A stretch of DNA of 64,000 bases from assembly GCA_016707525.1 (NCBI GenBank), contig JADJHP010000012.1:62001-126000 (forward strand). The letters are read 5' to 3'. Within the stretch, counting starts at the first letter, position 1. Each line of letters begins with the position of its first letter. Below, in pieces: positions 45,799 through 53,991 of this stretch. This DNA comes from Ignavibacteriota bacterium. Its GTDB lineage: Bacteria > Bacteroidota > Ignavibacteria > UBA10030 > UBA6906. Below the pieces are notes generated by a model. It was not told the DNA's origin. It searched no databases and worked only from the letters and a program-made list of their open reading frames with translations. Both the position numbers and the translations under genes were made by a program.

Positions 45799-47208
45799 TC
45801 AGGTCTCGTGCACCCCGGCGTCAAAGGCCGGCAGGCTGATCCTGAATTCTGTTCTGCCGGGCTCACTGTGCACGGCGATCTCCCCGTTGTGCCAATCCAC
45901 GATCTTACGGACGATATCCAGCCCCAGTCCTGTTCCTTCGCCGACCGATTTCGTCGTGAAGAACGGATCGAAGATCTGATCTCTCACCTCCGGAGGGATC
46001 CCGGGGCCGTCGTCGATCATTCGCACGATCACCGCCGGCCCGTCATGGGATGCGGTCACGACGACATGTCCGTTGTCGGGCGCAGCATCGATCGCATTGT
46101 CCAGGAGGTTCATCCAGATCTGGTTGATCTCTGCGCTGAGGCCGTACGCGGAAGGGAGGTCCGGGCTGATATCGGGAGTGATCGCGATCGACCTGTGCTT
46201 TGCCTTCCCGCTGAGGAGCGCGATCGTATCCGTCAATCCCGCCGGGACATCCACCGGCCCCTGGACCGGTGCCTGATCCAGATGCGTGAACCCCCTGACC
46301 GCAGTGACGAGGGAATGTATACGACCGGCCGCCCGTTCGATATTGATCGCCAGTGCGCGTGCCTCGCAACCCGTAGTGATCCACCGCAGCGCAGGATCGA
46401 GTCCGGCATGCGGGAGCGCTGACGCCACGCGGTTCAGGGTGTCATCATCGATACCGAGCCGGGCTAATTCTCCCGCCACGCGTGCATCAGCACCATGCGT
46501 CTGCAGCCACGCGGCGATCTCCTCCTCCCGGTCTGACAGGGCGAGGCCCGAGGGCGTCCGGTTCCTTGCTCCATCGACGCAGAGCGCGTGAACGGCCTCG
46601 AGGTCATCGAGCTGCGCCGGAGTGAAGCCGGCCGATCCGCGTTTCCGCGCGGCTTCTTCCACCGCAAGCAGGGCACGCATCACGGCTTTTGCATCGCGCA
46701 TGGCAGCCGAGGCCGGATTGTTCAGTTCGTGAGCGAGGCCTGCGGCGAGCTTGCCGAGAGACACCATCTTCTCATTGCGCAGATCTGCCGACGTGAACTT
46801 CCGGGCGCGGTCCAGCATTGCATGGACCAGGATCGAGGTCACTTCGTGGCATTCCCGGATGAGGGCGGGGAATGCGCGCTTGTGGATGGTCAATGATTCG
46901 ACCGTTTCTTCGACATAGGTATTTCCCGGCGCAGTCACCAGGCGTGAATACGGGATCAGACCTGTGACGTCGCCACCGTGCCATTCCATGACCCGCCGAT
47001 GTGCCGCTCCCATGGGGACGTAGATGGCCAGGCGGCCGGAGAGCACGATCTGCAGCAGTTCCACCATCTGGCCGGGTTCGAGAACGACCTCCCCCGCCGG
47101 GTAGTGCATGAGGGTGCCGTGGGTAGCCAGCCACGTGAGTTCCGTTCGCGGCGCTTTGCCGATCGTCCGGTGTGAGGCAAGGCGGTTGACGAGTTCTTCC
47201 GTATCCAT
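45799..47208 (-). CDS. Histidine kinase with N-terminal cyclic-nucleotide-binding-like domain
   Basis: 469 residues, no membrane segments. Residues about 10-135 form a cNMP-binding-like domain (MHYPAGEVVLEPGQMVELLQIVLSGRLAIYV ... VTGLIPYSR). The H-box is KLAAGLAHELNNPASAAMRDA. The ATPase domain has N-box NQIWMNLLDNAIDAA, G1 DDGPGIPPEVRDQIF, G2 GEGTGLGLDIVRKI. It is a soluble sensor kinase. It is divergent from the receiver/TrxR-like fusion at 47394, with a 185-bp gap holding two palindromes, so that protein is the likely phosphotransfer target. Confidence 0.9.
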   Translation of the reverse strand: MDTEELVNRLASHRTIGKAPRTELTWLATHGTLMHYPAGEVVLEPGQMVELLQIVLSGRLAIYVPMGAAHRRVMEWHGGDVTGLIPYSRLVTAPGNTYVEETVESLTIHKRAFPALIRECHEVTSILVHAMLDRARKFTSADLRNEKMVSLGKLAAGLAHELNNPASAAMRDAKAVMRALLAVEEAARKRGSAGFTPAQLDDLEAVHALCVDGARNRTPSGLALSDREEEIAAWLQTHGADARVAGELARLGIDDDTLNRVASALPHAGLDPALRWITTGCEARALAINIERAAGRIHSLVTAVRGFTHLDQAPVQGPVDVPAGLTDTIALLSGKAKHRSIAITPDISPDLPSAYGLSAEINQIWMNLLDNAIDAAPDNGHVVVTASHDGPAVIVRMIDDGPGIPPEVRDQIFDPFFTTKSVGEGTGLGLDIVRKIVDWHNGEIAVHSEPGRTEFRISLPAFDAGVHET

Positions 47209-47301
47209 GCGATCTCCTCTTCAGTGTCCCCCTTCGTCCTGCATGAATCCACTTCTCTCCGTATTTCTCAGGTAACATCCCAGCCCGTCTTTGGGTTTCC
47301 G

Positions 47302-47318
47302 TGTGCGGACCCCGCACA
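47302..47318. promoter_or_regulatory. Palindrome 1 between kinase and receiver/TrxR genes
   Basis: TGTGCGG-ACC-CCGCACA is a perfect 7-3-7 inverted repeat, about 75 bp before the TTG at 47394. It could be an operator for both divergent genes, or an RNA hairpin in a leader. Confidence 0.4.
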
Positions 47319-47328
47319 AGGGACATTT

Positions 47329-47342
47329 TTCAGGAACCTGAA
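47329..47342. promoter_or_regulatory. Palindrome 2 between kinase and receiver/TrxR genes
   Basis: TTCAGG-AA-CCTGAA is a perfect 6-2-6 inverted repeat, 10 bp downstream of palindrome 1. It sits close to the receiver gene's ribosome-binding region (GGAGG at 47345-47349). Confidence 0.35.
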
Positions 47343-47393
47343 CAGGAGGAGAGATGTTGCCATCTGAATACGGGTGGGAAGGAGGGATAGGAT

Positions 47394-49055
47394 TTGGCCA
47401 AGCCGGTTATCATGACCGTGGACGATGATCCCCAGGTGCTTGCTGCGATCGAGCGGGATCTCCGTGTGCAGTACCAGAATGAATACCGTATCGTAAAGGC
47501 AGGGTCGCCCGCCGAGGCCCTCGACGCCGCCCGCCAGCTGAAGCAGAGGGGCACACCCGTGGCCCTCTTTCTGGTCGATCAGCGGATGCCGGATATGACC
47601 GGCACGGAGTTCCTTGCCGAAGTCGTCGGACTTCACCCGGAGGCCCGCAAGGTCCTTCTGACAGCCTACGCGGATACCAGCGCAGCGATCGACAGCATCA
47701 ACCGGATCGGGTTGGATCATTACCTCATGAAGCCGTGGGACCCGCCCGATCAGAAGCTCTATCCCGTCCTTGATGACCTTCTGGCCGACTGGAAAAGCCA
47801 TGCGCGCCCGCCGTACGACGGCATCCGGATCGCCGGCGCGAACCTCTCCCCGCAAAGCTACGAAGTGCGCGACTTCCTCTCCCGCAACCAGGTCCCCTAC
47901 CAGTGGGTCGATATCGATGAAGATGCTGCGATGCGCAAGCTCATCGGGGACCTCCCGGAAGGGCTGGAGCGTTTGCCGGTTGTCTTTTTTCCTGATGGAT
48001 CATACGTGAGGGGCCCTTCGCAAACCGAACTGGCCAGGAAGATCGGTTTGCAGACGGAGGCGCAACGCCCATTCTACGATGTGATCGTCATCGGGGGCGG
48101 TCCGGCCGGTCTGGCGAACACGGTGTATGCAGCTTCCGAAGGCATGCGCGTCGTCCTCATCGAGCAGAGCGGGCCCGGAGGTCAGGCCGGGACCAGCTCT
48201 ATGATAGAGAACTACCTGGGTTTCCCCCATGGGATCACGGGGGCGGACCTCGCCCAACGGGCGACCGCACAGGCGAAACGGTTTGGGGCCGAGATCCTGA
48301 CCGCACAGAAGGCGGTGCGCATCCGGCGGCAGGATCCCTACAAGATCGTGCACCTCGAGGACGGTAAGGAGATATCCGCGTATGCGGTGGTCCTTACCAC
48401 AGGGATGGCGGTCCGGAGGCTGGACGTCCCCGGCGTTGAAGCGTTCAGCGGACGGGGGATCTACTACGGTGTTGCGTTGAGTGAAGCAGCCGCCTATCGG
48501 GGCCGGAATGTCTGCATCGTCGGTGGCGCGAATTCCGCGGGACAGGCGGCTCTATTCTTCTCGCGCTATGCGCGCCGGGTATCGATCCTCGTGCGTGCCC
48601 CCGACATCAGCCCTGGGATGTCACACTACCTCGTGCAGCGGGTAAAGGTCACGGACAATATCGATGTCGTACCGAAGGTCGAGGTCGTCGCCGTGTGTGG
48701 CAACGGTCAGCTCGAGCACGCAGTGGTGAGGGATGTGGATACCGGTTCCGACAGGGAGATCTCCACCGCAGCGCTCTTCATATGTATCGGTACAGCACCG
48801 CATTCCGGGTTTGTCGATGGCCTTTTGGAGTTGAACGACAAGGGGTTCATTCTGACCGGCCCGGACCTTCCCCGCATCAACGGCAGGCCCCGCGGCTGGG
48901 CGCTGGATCGGGATCCGCTCCTCTTTGAAACCAACGTCCCCGGCGTCTTTGCGGCGGGAGATGTCCGTGCAGGGGCCAACCGGCGTGTTGCCGCGGCGGT
49001 GGGGGAAGGGTCCGCCGCGATCTACTCCGTTCACCGATATCTCAGCACTGTGTGA
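47394..49055 (+). CDS. Receiver / glutaredoxin-like / thioredoxin-reductase-like FAD oxidoreductase fusion without CxxC
   Basis: 553 residues, TTG start (or ATG at 47412). Residues about 4-130 are a response-regulator receiver with the acidic pair (VDDDPQ), phosphoacceptor Asp62 (LVDQRMPDMTG) and Lys112 (LMKPWD). About 138-225 resemble a glutaredoxin-type thioredoxin fold, with SPQS where CxxC would be (ANLSPQSYEVRDFL). About 228-550 are a TrxR-type flavoprotein: FAD loop VIVIGGGPAGLANTVYA, NADPH loop VCIVGGANSAGQAALFF, C-terminal FAD motif GVFAAGDVRAGANRRVAAAVGEG. The usual CATC site is replaced by IYYGVALSEA, so it cannot reduce disulfides in the normal way. Confidence 0.85.
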   Translation: MAKPVIMTVDDDPQVLAAIERDLRVQYQNEYRIVKAGSPAEALDAARQLKQRGTPVALFLVDQRMPDMTGTEFLAEVVGLHPEARKVLLTAYADTSAAIDSINRIGLDHYLMKPWDPPDQKLYPVLDDLLADWKSHARPPYDGIRIAGANLSPQSYEVRDFLSRNQVPYQWVDIDEDAAMRKLIGDLPEGLERLPVVFFPDGSYVRGPSQTELARKIGLQTEAQRPFYDVIVIGGGPAGLANTVYAASEGMRVVLIEQSGPGGQAGTSSMIENYLGFPHGITGADLAQRATAQAKRFGAEILTAQKAVRIRRQDPYKIVHLEDGKEISAYAVVLTTGMAVRRLDVPGVEAFSGRGIYYGVALSEAAAYRGRNVCIVGGANSAGQAALFFSRYARRVSILVRAPDISPGMSHYLVQRVKVTDNIDVVPKVEVVAVCGNGQLEHAVVRDVDTGSDREISTAALFICIGTAPHSGFVDGLLELNDKGFILTGPDLPRINGRPRGWALDRDPLLFETNVPGVFAAGDVRAGANRRVAAAVGEGSAAIYSVHRYLSTV

Positions 49056-49085
49056 ATTCTATAACGCATGATGGGAGGGAAGCAC

Positions 49086-49352
49086 ATGAGGCGATTCCTG
49101 GTCGTATCCAATCACAGCGCGGAAGACTGCACGATCGCTCTTCAGCAGGTGCTTGCGATCGGCTATCTGACGCATTTCGATTGGGGGTGCAAGGATGGCG
49201 TGCACACGGGCTGGGCAGTGATCGAGGCGCAGGATAAGGCAGAAGCGATCCTGAGCGTCCCGACGTTCTTACGCGGCCAGGCGCAGGTCGTCAGGCTCAC
49301 GAAGTTCAAAGCGGAGCATATCCAGGCGGTCCACCAGACGCCGGCCCCGTAA
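49086..49352 (+). CDS. Small conserved protein downstream of the receiver/TrxR fusion
   Basis: 88 residues from the ATG at 49086, with GGGAGG 7 bp upstream; an ATG at 49068 is in frame. It reads as one small alpha/beta domain (RRFLVVSNHSAEDCTIALQQVLAIGYLTHFDWGCKDGVHTGWAVIEA), like small proteins found beside such kinase/oxidoreductase pairs. It has two Cys, at about residues 15 and 35, not CxxC. I cannot give it a function. It starts 30 bp after the fusion gene and shares its transcript. Confidence 0.72.
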   Translation: MRRFLVVSNHSAEDCTIALQQVLAIGYLTHFDWGCKDGVHTGWAVIEAQDKAEAILSVPTFLRGQAQVVRLTKFKAEHIQAVHQTPAP

Positions 49353-49388
49353 GCCCGGCGACCACAGCTCCCCCCCCCGCCCGCGGGT

Positions 49389-49421
49389 CCGGTCGGCACG
49401 TCCGACGGAAGTGCCGACCGG
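49389..49421. terminator. Strong hairpin between convergent transcripts
   Basis: CCGGTCGGCAC (49389-49399), 11-nt loop, GTGCCGACCGG (49411-49421) form a perfect 11-bp stem followed within 8 bp by TTTAG on the plus strand. It lies between the small protein (stop 49352) and the convergent DUF4173 gene (stop 49429), a typical bidirectional terminator place. Confidence 0.65.
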
Positions 49422-49428
49422 GTCGTGT

Positions 49429-50958
49429 TTAGTGACGACCGTCGCCCTGTCGGGAGGGGGTGGCAGCGGTGTCGTGGGGGAGGATGTAGCTCCGCAACTC
49501 CGCCTCACGTGTGCGCACGAGTGAAGTGGCTGTCGCCCGTCCAGCGTTCCAGCTCCGGAAGTCCTTCGCCGTGTCCACTCCGGCGTATGATCCGAGAAGC
49601 CGCGTGGCCAGATCGCTCCGGTGCTCTGGCGTCATCACCGGGATGGCGTCGAGCATCACCGGTACCGCATCGGCGCCGAGTCGGAACGTGTACTTCGGGT
49701 CGAACTTGCCGTCGGCGGCCATGCGCCCCATGTTCACGCGGGCGACGAGGGCTTCGGGGTTCACGGTGTTCAATCCCAGCAGGACGGCGTATCCAGACAG
49801 GATGATCGCGAACGGAAGAAGGCCCCGCTTCCCCCGGAAGACCGTCACGCAGAAGAGGACAAGGGCGAGAGTGATCCAGATGAGGATCGCGGCGGCGCTC
49901 ACGCGGGCGACCGTAAGACCATAGGCTTCCACGTAGAGGGAGAGCCGGTGCATCGCGGACGCCAGCATCACGCCGAGGAGTGCGACCATCGCGACGGAGA
50001 GTCCCCGAACGAGCCGCTGTTCGCGTGCGTTCTCACCGTGGAACAACCAGTCGGCAAGCAGGAGGAGCGGAAGCCCCAGTGCAGCGACCGCGATGAGCTC
50101 GAAGAAACCCCGGCGGGCATATTCGGCATAGGTCAGCGAGGGGGTGCCGAGGATCGCCTCATGCCCGCCGAAGAAGTGGGGGATCTGCAGTGCGACGAAG
50201 AGTCCGAACAGCAGATCGAGGGAGCCGAGGAGGATCGCCAGTTCCGTCACTCCGAGGGAGAGTTTTTTCGGGAAGATGACCGGGAGGGAGGCGGTTTCTG
50301 TTGCGAGGAAGCGCCCGCGCAACCAACCTCCCCCGATCCAGCTCAGGAAAGCGATCAGGGCAGCGTGGCCGACGATGGTCCAGACATCGATCCGGAAGAA
50401 GTCGGTGATCAGGTACTCGAACGTCGCATCGGCGGAGGTGAGCAGTGATCCGAACAGGAGCAGGGCGGGGACGGCGAGAGCGATCCCGATCCACACCTGG
50501 CGGCCGCGCGAGCGTCGCTGTGCGCCTTCGGTGGTTCCGGCGCGGAGATCGCGGAGAAGGAGAAAGATGGGTCCCACGGAAAGGTGGACCACCTGAGCGA
50601 AGACATGGAAGAGATGGTCGAGGAACGTCATGTGCGGGAGTTCCCGTGCGTGCTTGCGGGCGGTGACCAGATGAATGGAGGCGATGACGGCCAGGAAGTT
50701 GAATCCCATGAGGTTCGGGGCGTCGCGCCACGAAAAGCAGATCCCCGTGAGCAGGCCCAGGCCGGCGATGAGCCAGGCTTCGATCGGCAACGGGTCATGC
50801 AGGAGGTGGCTGAGGGTACCGATACCTGCGAAGAGGAGGAGGGTGAGGATCGGAACGTTGAGCCCCCATGGTTCCACTCTCAGAAGCATATCGCCGGCGA
50901 TCGCCAGGATCAGAGCTGCAAGGAGGAGGTACTGTACTGCCGGAGGACGGTATGTCAT
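49429..50958 (-). CDS. DUF4173-family multi-pass membrane protein
   Basis: 509 residues. About 400 residues hold around ten or more membrane segments and match DUF4153/DUF4173 proteins: LIAVAALGLPLLLLADWLFHGE, then the family tail VNMGRMAADGKFDPKYTFRLGADAVPVMLDAIPVM. A soluble C-terminal part follows. Function of the family is unknown. It starts 70 bp after the regulator's stop and is probably in the same unit; an operator-like repeat at 50992-51012 lies between them. Confidence 0.83.
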   Translation of the reverse strand: MTYRPPAVQYLLLAALILAIAGDMLLRVEPWGLNVPILTLLLFAGIGTLSHLLHDPLPIEAWLIAGLGLLTGICFSWRDAPNLMGFNFLAVIASIHLVTARKHARELPHMTFLDHLFHVFAQVVHLSVGPIFLLLRDLRAGTTEGAQRRSRGRQVWIGIALAVPALLLFGSLLTSADATFEYLITDFFRIDVWTIVGHAALIAFLSWIGGGWLRGRFLATETASLPVIFPKKLSLGVTELAILLGSLDLLFGLFVALQIPHFFGGHEAILGTPSLTYAEYARRGFFELIAVAALGLPLLLLADWLFHGENAREQRLVRGLSVAMVALLGVMLASAMHRLSLYVEAYGLTVARVSAAAILIWITLALVLFCVTVFRGKRGLLPFAIILSGYAVLLGLNTVNPEALVARVNMGRMAADGKFDPKYTFRLGADAVPVMLDAIPVMTPEHRSDLATRLLGSYAGVDTAKDFRSWNAGRATATSLVRTREAELRSYILPHDTAATPSRQGDGRH

Positions 50959-50991
50959 GGGGGTGAGCCTTCAGTTGTGGTTTGGAACAGA

Positions 50992-51012
50992 GTACTCTGT
51001 ATTGCAAAGTAT
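50992..51012. promoter_or_regulatory. Operator 2 for the winged-helix regulator
   Basis: GTACTCTG-TATTG-CAAAGTAT has the same 8-5-8 layout as operator 1 (GTACTTTG-N5-CAAAGTAC) with one mismatch in each half. It lies 34 bp upstream of the DUF4173 start codon. An overlapping ACAGAGTACTCTGT palindrome (50987-51000) is also present. Confidence 0.6.
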
Positions 51013-51027
51013 ATGAGCAAAAAAATA

Positions 51028-51327
51028 TCACCGGGCGCTGCGTATCACGCTTTCCAGTCCTTCCAGATGCCCCGTGAACGCTTTGCGGCCCGCGTCGGTC
51101 ACGGTGTAGGTGGTCTGGGGCTTCCGGCCAACGAACTCCTTCTTCACCTTCACGAAGCGGTGCTCTTCGAGGACCTTCAGGTGGCTGGCGAGGTTACCGT
51201 CGGTGACGCCCAACAGCGACCGGAGGGTGGTGAATTCCTTCGGGTCGTCGACGACCAGGACCGACATGATCCCGAGCCTGATCCGGTTCTCGAAGACGGG
51301 GTTGAGTTTGTCGATGAGCGGGCTCAC
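51028..51327 (-). CDS. Winged-helix transcriptional regulator
   Basis: 99 residues from a GTG at 51327, which overlaps the stop of the preceding membrane-protein gene by 3 bases (GTGA arrangement). The sequence NPVFENRIRLGIMSVLVVDDPKEFTTLRSLLGVTDGNLASHLKVLEEHRFVKVKKEFVGRKPQTTYTVTDAGRKAFTGHLEGLE is the DUF/HTH_34 type of ArsR-like winged helix, usually paired with small membrane proteins. Its likely sites are the two GTACTTTG-type repeats at 51965 and 50992. Confidence 0.88.
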   Translation of the reverse strand: MSPLIDKLNPVFENRIRLGIMSVLVVDDPKEFTTLRSLLGVTDGNLASHLKVLEEHRFVKVKKEFVGRKPQTTYTVTDAGRKAFTGHLEGLESVIRSAR

Positions 51328-51950
51328 TGACGGTACTTCCGGAAGAACAGGACCCCGTAGATGATATGGACCCCGCCGAATCCGGCTGCCCAGAAGAGGA
51401 GCCCGTACTCGGGGACAAGTGCGGCGACCAGGCCAAGAAGGATCTGGATCACCCCCACCGTCCTCACCTCCCCGAACGTGAATGAGCCCGCGCTGAAGAG
51501 GGCGAGACCGTAGAACAGGAGCATGGACGGGATGACGGGCCACAGGGGGCCGTGGTAGAACATGAGGAGGGTCATGATCGCACCGACGACGATGGGTACG
51601 GCAAGGGCAAGCACGAGTTGCCGCATCACCGGACCATGCACGGGTTCCGCGTGTTTGCGCATCAACCGGTGGGAGAAGAACCATGCGATGGCGAGGGCGC
51701 ACACGAGTACCCCCACGCCGAGAAGCACGAGGCTGATCCTGGTGTCGGGTTGCAGATCCATGCGGGTTGCGTTGAAATTGAGCTCAACCCCGTCGGCGCG
51801 GAGCATGACCCATGCTGCCCAGGTCCCCGCCAGGGCGACCGCACCTGCGCCGATCCCTGCGAAGCCGCTGAGGGAGATGAATTTGGTGGACCGCTCCATG
51901 ATGGAGCGGATCTCGGCTATGTCGCGGAGTCCGGAATCGATGGTCGTCAT
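51324..51950 (-). CDS. Membrane protein paired with winged-helix regulator
   Basis: 208 residues with five or six hydrophobic segments (FAGIGAGAVALAGTWAAWVML, ISLVLLGVGVLVCALAIAWFFS, LVLALAVPIVVGAIMTLLMFY, LLFYGLALFSAGSF, ILLGLVAALVPEYGLLFWAAG). The first 25 residues form an amphipathic helix (LRDIAEIRSIMERSTKFISLS). This pair of membrane protein and winged-helix regulator is common in Bacteroidota; the membrane protein may sense or buffer a signal for the regulator. Function unknown. It is the first gene of the three-gene operon. Confidence 0.8.
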   Translation of the reverse strand: MTTIDSGLRDIAEIRSIMERSTKFISLSGFAGIGAGAVALAGTWAAWVMLRADGVELNFNATRMDLQPDTRISLVLLGVGVLVCALAIAWFFSHRLMRKHAEPVHGPVMRQLVLALAVPIVVGAIMTLLMFYHGPLWPVIPSMLLFYGLALFSAGSFTFGEVRTVGVIQILLGLVAALVPEYGLLFWAAGFGGVHIIYGVLFFRKYRQ

Positions 51951-51964
51951 GCTGCTCCCTTAAA

Positions 51965-51985
51965 GTACTTTGCGCTACAAAGTAC
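51965..51985. promoter_or_regulatory. Operator 1 overlapping the promoter of the winged-helix operon
   Basis: GTACTTTG-CGCTA-CAAAGTAC is a perfect 8-5-8 inverted repeat. On the minus strand the right half contains the -10 box TACTTT (51984-51979), 17 bp after TTGACA (52007-52002). A protein bound here would block the promoter. The repeat lies 15 bp upstream of the membrane-protein start codon. Confidence 0.75.
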
Positions 51986-52007
51986 AACTCTGCGGGATGA
52001 ATGTCAA
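51979..52007 (-). promoter_or_regulatory. Sigma70 promoter of the membrane-protein/winged-helix operon
   Basis: TTGACA (52007-52002), 17-bp spacer, TACTTT (51984-51979) on the minus strand. Perfect -35; its -10 is inside operator 1. Confidence 0.65.
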
Positions 52008-52022
52008 GAGGAACTGACCCCG

Positions 52023-53406
52023 TCAACGTACCAGGAGCATCGGGACGGACCGCATTGCGGATTCGCTCGTAAGCCGGCACACGTACACGCCGCTTGCCAA
52101 CCCCGCCGCAGAGAAGCGTACTTCATAGGTGCCCGGTGCATGATGGCTCCCGGCCAGGAGCGCGACCTCGCGTCCGAGGGCATCGTAGACGGCAAGGCGA
52201 ACGGTGCCGGCCCGCGGGACATGATACCGCACCACCGTGGAGGGGTTGAAGGGATTGGGGAAGTTCTGTTCGAGCGAGAATGCGGATGGCATGGCGGCGC
52301 CATCGGTACGTGGTACCGTTGTCGCTGGTTTCATCGTGAGGCCGACCGTTGCGAGCAATGGCTGGGTTCCGGTGATCAGGTCCTGTCCGATCGCCCAGAT
52401 CATGACGCCCCCTGTTGCCTTTGTGCGGGAATATTCGCACTTGAGCCGGACAGAGACGGTGTCGTCGTAGCTGACCGTCTGCGTTGCTCCCGGATTGATC
52501 GCGTACGGCACCATCCCCACATTGTCCCACTGTCGCGTCCAACCAGCGGCGAGGTAGCCCGCGATCGCCGCATAGGTGGCCTGACTCGCTCCCGTACTTG
52601 TCCCATACATCGTTGACGCATTGAACACCTGGCCATAAAAGGAATACCAACGAGAAGTTTGTCGGAAGACACCCCCGCGTGGCGGTGTAGTAGCTCCAGG
52701 AATAGTCTATCCACCCCTGAGTGTTCGTCGCAAAATTGCCATAGAGCGCCGAGTTCGGGCCGGACGTCGCTGACCACCCGCCGTAGAAGTCGTAGGTCAT
52801 GATCCCGATCCAATCGAGATCGGTCTTCATGGATGCGACGTCGAACCACTGTCCGCTCCAGTTCGTGGCAGGCACGGCCAGAGAGATCGTCAGCGGCCGT
52901 GGCGCAGTCGCGAAGGCTATCCGCATCTCATGGACAAGGGTAGTGAAGTTAGCACGGTCCGTGGTATTCGCCGGATACTCCCAATCGAGGTCGACACCAT
53001 CGTAGCCGTTTATCACGCAGAAGTCGACGAGGTTCGTGATGAATCGGCGCCGCGCGGCGGTGTCGGCAGCCATCGGTGAGAACCCCGCGGATTGGTCCCA
53101 CCCTCCGAGAACCACCAGCACATCCACTCCCGCAAGATGCGCAGCCTGCACCATTGCAGGGTACGCGAAACCGCTCGTTCCGCTCAGCGACCCGTCGGCA
53201 TTCGGTATCAGAAATGAATGAGCGATGTGGGTCAGGTGCTGATACGGGATCGCAGTGTGAGGATACGAGTCCCGGTTCCAGTCCGGGTAATAGCCCACGA
53301 CCTTTCCCCCCGGCGTCTGGGCGAACGCGATCGACGCAAGAAAGAATGGGGCCAACGTCGCGCTCAAGAATTGGAGGATCGCTCGTACGCGTGTATGCAG
53401 GTTCAT
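52023..53406 (-). CDS. T9SS-sorted GH18 chitinase-like protein (two frameshifts)
   Basis: Signal peptide MNLHTRVRAILQFLSATLAPFFLASIAFAQ, then a GH18 barrel: KVVGYYPDWNRD, LTHIAHSFL, GWDQSAGF, catalytic DGVDLDWEYP (Asp-x-x-Asp-x-Asp-x-Glu), IGIMTYDFYGGW. Two single-base losses, in G5 near 52672-52676 (minus strand GGGGG) and in T4 near 52634-52638 (minus TTTT), break the frame at SSDKLLVGIPF and FYGQVFNAST. Restoring both gives 461 residues. The end is a T9SS domain (NFPNPFNPSTVVRYH ... VPMLLVR). Likely a secreted chitin or peptidoglycan-like glycan hydrolase; both shifts sit in homopolymers, so they are probably sequencing errors. Confidence 0.82.
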
Positions 53407-53991
53407 AGGATGGACAGGGGACGGTGAATGGAACGTTTCCGTGCCGCGCCGGCTGGCGACCCGGGGGCGCAGTCTGCGGTTTCACGGGAGGCGGCATGGT
53501 ACTGTGTAAAAAGACAAGATACGGCAGAACCCGGCGAGAATCAATCGGGCGGGTGGCGGCCCTCCCCGCCGCTCCGGTCACGGGAACAAAGGCCATCGCA
53601 TCCGACGTTACGAATACAGAGCAACCAGGTGGTTCCCCCCGCAACGCTCATGGTGTTCTTCCACATCACAAAGAGCGACAGGCCGGCCCGAGTATGGATC
53701 ACTTCCATCGCACCACCATCACCTTCGCAATCGCCCGCCCGCCGACACCATTCACTCTTCCGCCCACATGACGCGAATGCGATGACCGCGAGCGATCCCG
53801 GGTCACGACTTCCGATGATACGAGACAGGGTGCGGAGCTACAAGCCGGTGTCCCGACAGGGCTCCCGGCAGGCGTGCACGGGCCAGGAACATCGGTGCCA
53901 CGACGTTGCGGCTCGTCGTGGTCGCATGGAAAGAGAAGTCGAAAGCAAATGAGGAGCGCAGTGCAGGGGGAGTGAGCGGAGGAGGTTCCGG
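53407..53991. other. Non-coding stretch of about 585 bp between chitinase and radical SAM genes
   Basis: Open frames are present (for example on the plus strand 53428-53952) but their sequence is Arg/Ser/Pro-rich and unlike known proteins, as expected of GC-rich non-coding DNA. The only recognisable element is GGAGGAGG (53980-53987 region) that serves as ribosome-binding site for the gene at 53992. Promoters of the divergent genes should be here. Confidence 0.5.

Noticed and set aside
47394..49055. Calling the FAD module a thioredoxin reductase (trxB)
   Set aside because: No CxxC in the reductase or glutaredoxin-like part, so the canonical reaction is not possible; described as TrxR-like flavoprotein only.
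53428..53952. Possible 174-residue protein in the gap before the radical SAM gene
   Set aside because: Composition is Arg/Ser/Pro-rich, there is no signal, domain or ribosome-binding site, and it overlaps other equally meaningless frames.
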